From positions 1 through 14,228 of the forward strand of contig JABDJU010000005.1 of NCBI GenBank assembly GCA_013003325.1: a DNA stretch of 14,228 bases, in the 5' to 3' direction. Below are positions 13,151 to 14,228 of this stretch, piece after piece. The notes below the pieces were generated by a model. It saw only the letters and a list, made by a program, of their open reading frames with translations, was not told the DNA's origin and ran no database searches. The stretch is from Acidimicrobiales bacterium (lineage in GTDB: Bacteria > Actinomycetota > Acidimicrobiia > Acidimicrobiales > SZUA-35). The translations under genes and the position numbers were made by a program. Every line of letters starts with the position of its first letter. The stretch's first letter is position 1.

Positions 13151-13825
13151 TCAGGCGGCGGCGGTGGTGACCAGCATGATGGCCCCGAAGTGAAATGCTG
13201 ACGCGACGACGGTCATCACGTGCCAGATCTCGTGGTAGCCGAAGATCGACGGGGCAGGGTCGGGTCGACGCAGCCAGAACAAAATGGCGCCGACGCTGTA
13301 GATCACACCGCCGGCGACGATGAGACCCAGTTCGAGCGAGGTGAGGTGACGGATCATCGTCGGGAGGGCGATGATGGCCACCCAGCCGATGGCCAAATAC
13401 AACGGGTGCGACCAGCGGAGGTAGCGCGACGGTGCCAGCACTTTCACCAGCACCCCGAGGGCGGCGATCGACCACACGACGGTCAGCATCGGGATTCCCC
13501 AGTTACGGGGAAGTGCGATGAGGCATATTGGGGTGTACGTGCCGGCGATCTTCAAGAACACCGTGGCGTGATCTGCCTTGCGCATGATGTGCTGGGCCCG
13601 CTCGGTGATGGCCAGCCGGTGATAGGCGGCCGACACGCCGAATACGGCTGTGAGGCAGATCCAGTAGATCCCGGCGCCGACCCGCTCGATGGCGGTGTTT
13701 GTGGCCAGGAGCAACAGGAGTCCGGTCGGGATAGCGGCCAGGAACGCGTAGGTGTGGATTCGCCCTCGCCACAACGGGCGAGGGTTGCCGCAGGCAACGG
13801 AGATGACGGGGGAGGCAGTCGACAT
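13151..13825 (-). CDS. Hemolysin-III family (PAQR-like) membrane protein
   Basis: The 224-residue protein has about seven membrane helices and fits the hemolysin III/YqfA/PAQR family. Its three conserved polar sites, a likely zinc centre by analogy with adiponectin receptors, are all present: SxxxH as SAAYH (Ser65, His69), Asp85 in RKADHATVF, and HxxxH as HEIWH (His198, His202). Family members are thought to be membrane hydrolases or lipid-homeostasis proteins; few are truly haemolytic. The start ATG at 13825 lacks a Shine-Dalgarno sequence. TACCGT lies nine bases upstream, and a perfect 20-bp palindrome sits directly upstream of that, so repressor control is likely. Upstream on the same strand is rnpB, with a palindrome-rich gap of about 145 bases between them. 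Confidence 0.92.
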   Translation of the reverse strand: MSTASPVISVACGNPRPLWRGRIHTYAFLAAIPTGLLLLLATNTAIERVGAGIYWICLTAVFGVSAAYHRLAITERAQHIMRKADHATVFLKIAGTYTPICLIALPRNWGIPMLTVVWSIAALGVLVKVLAPSRYLRWSHPLYLAIGWVAIIALPTMIRHLTSLELGLIVAGGVIYSVGAILFWLRRPDPAPSIFGYHEIWHVMTVVASAFHFGAIMLVTTAAA

Positions 13826-13834
13826 TTGGCTCGC

Positions 13835-13840
13835 ACGGTA
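13835..13840 (-). promoter_or_regulatory. Candidate -10 element of the hemolysin-III gene
   Basis: TACCGT on the minus strand (overlapping GATACC) lies nine bases before the ATG at 13825 and three bases downstream of the 20-bp palindrome. The palindrome would therefore cover the spacer and -35 region. No TTGACA-like box is seen. Confidence 0.35.
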
Positions 13841-13843
13841 TCA

Positions 13844-13863
13844 CCTACCTACCGGTAGGTAGG
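13844..13863. promoter_or_regulatory. Perfect 20-bp palindrome, TetR-type operator candidate
   Basis: CCTACCTACC followed by its exact reverse complement GGTAGGTAGG. The core ACCTACCGGTAGGT resembles operators described for several TetR-family repressors. It ends 19 bases before the hemolysin-III start, a position that would block RNA polymerase. No TetR gene is in the window, so the regulator would act from elsewhere. Confidence 0.65.
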
Positions 13864-13880
13864 CTGCACATCCCCGCAAA

Positions 13881-13893
13881 TTCCGGCCCGGAA
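13881..13893. repeat. 13-bp palindrome
   Basis: TTCCGG-c-CCGGAA is symmetrical around one central base. It lies between the operator candidate and the 16-bp palindrome, in the rnpB to hemolysin-III gap. The role is unknown. Confidence 0.4.
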
Positions 13894-13901
13894 CCACATT
13901 C

Positions 13902-13917
13902 CACCGAAATTTCGGTG
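13902..13917. repeat. Perfect 16-bp palindrome
   Basis: CACCGAAA and its reverse complement TTTCGGTG are joined without a spacer. As RNA it could form a 6-bp stem with an AATT loop; as DNA it could be a second operator. It is 77 bases before the hemolysin-III start and 54 bases past the RNase P RNA 3' end. Confidence 0.55.
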
Positions 13918-13921
13918 CCCC

Positions 13922-13940
13922 ACCCACAGTTCCAGTGGGT
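13922..13940 (-). terminator. Hairpin downstream of rnpB
   Basis: ACCCAC (13922-13927) pairs with GTGGGT (13935-13940) around a 7-nt loop, about 30 bases past the probable 3' end of RNase P RNA on the minus strand. It lacks a long U tract. It may end rnpB transcription together with the adjacent palindrome. Confidence 0.4.
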
Positions 13941-13960
13941 CCGGCACGGGGTCCGGCACG
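13937..13960. repeat. Tandem 12-bp repeat next to the rnpB 3' end
   Basis: GGGTCCGGCACG occurs twice in direct succession (13937-13948 and 13949-13960). The first copy overlaps the right arm of the preceding hairpin. It may reflect slippage duplication. Confidence 0.6.
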
Positions 13961-13970
13961 CTTGTAGCTT

Positions 13971-14228
<258 letters not shown>

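Noticed and set aside
13220..13858. A 212-codon plus-strand frame opposite the hemolysin-III gene
   Set aside because: The minus strand shows conserved hemolysin-III motifs and membrane helices; the plus frame is Asp/Gly/Arg-rich without any domain and runs into the operator palindrome.

Overview
The window looks like chromosomal DNA from a high-GC Gram-positive bacterium, most likely an actinobacterium and perhaps of the Acidimicrobiia. The pointers are strong G/C third-position bias, GTG starts and probable leaderless genes, a wax-ester-synthase/diacylglycerol-acyltransferase (WS/DGAT), a PBP1-type peptidoglycan synthase with a Thr/Pro tail, and a C4 zinc-ribbon coiled-coil gene about 1.3 kb from the RNase P RNA gene. 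The taxonomic placement is inference; nothing here fixes the genus. No insertion sequence, phage gene, CRISPR array or transfer boundary was seen, and no gene-free stretch exceeds 300 bases.

Layout. 1-599 (minus): the N-terminal part of a secreted lipoprotein running off the left edge. 658-3164 (plus): two translationally coupled paralogues, each with a cytoplasmic zinc ribbon, one membrane helix and a beta-propeller-like outer domain. 3191-3431: convergent tRNA-Cys(GCA) and tRNA-Val(GAC), with mirrored hairpins filling the gap between them. 3503-6075 (plus): an alpha/beta hydrolase followed by a WS/DGAT with a histone-H1-like basic tail. 6091-7702 (minus): a GT4 glycosyltransferase and, upstream of it, a PilZ-domain protein. 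7793-11866 (plus): a membrane-associated trypsin-like protease, a coupled protein of unknown function, and a bifunctional penicillin-binding protein. 11929-13136 (plus): a C4 zinc-ribbon coiled-coil protein and a coupled small membrane protein. 13151-13825 (minus): a hemolysin-III family membrane protein with a perfect 20-bp operator-like palindrome just upstream. 13971-14228 (minus): the 3' part of RNase P RNA, whose 5' part lies beyond the right edge.

How it fits together. Most genes concern the envelope: lipoprotein, membrane-anchored propellers, protease, peptidoglycan synthase, glycosyltransferase, PilZ and hemolysin-III proteins. Housekeeping RNA genes (two tRNAs and rnpB) are interspersed. 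The hydrolase/WS-DGAT pair suggests neutral-lipid or ester metabolism. Several genes carry a -10-like hexamer exactly six bases before the start codon, which suggests leaderless mRNAs.

I see no complete, clearly new multi-gene system. The best candidates for undescribed biology are the tandem zinc-ribbon/propeller proteins, the palindromic sites before the PilZ and hemolysin-III genes, and the hairpin-rich gap between the tRNAs.
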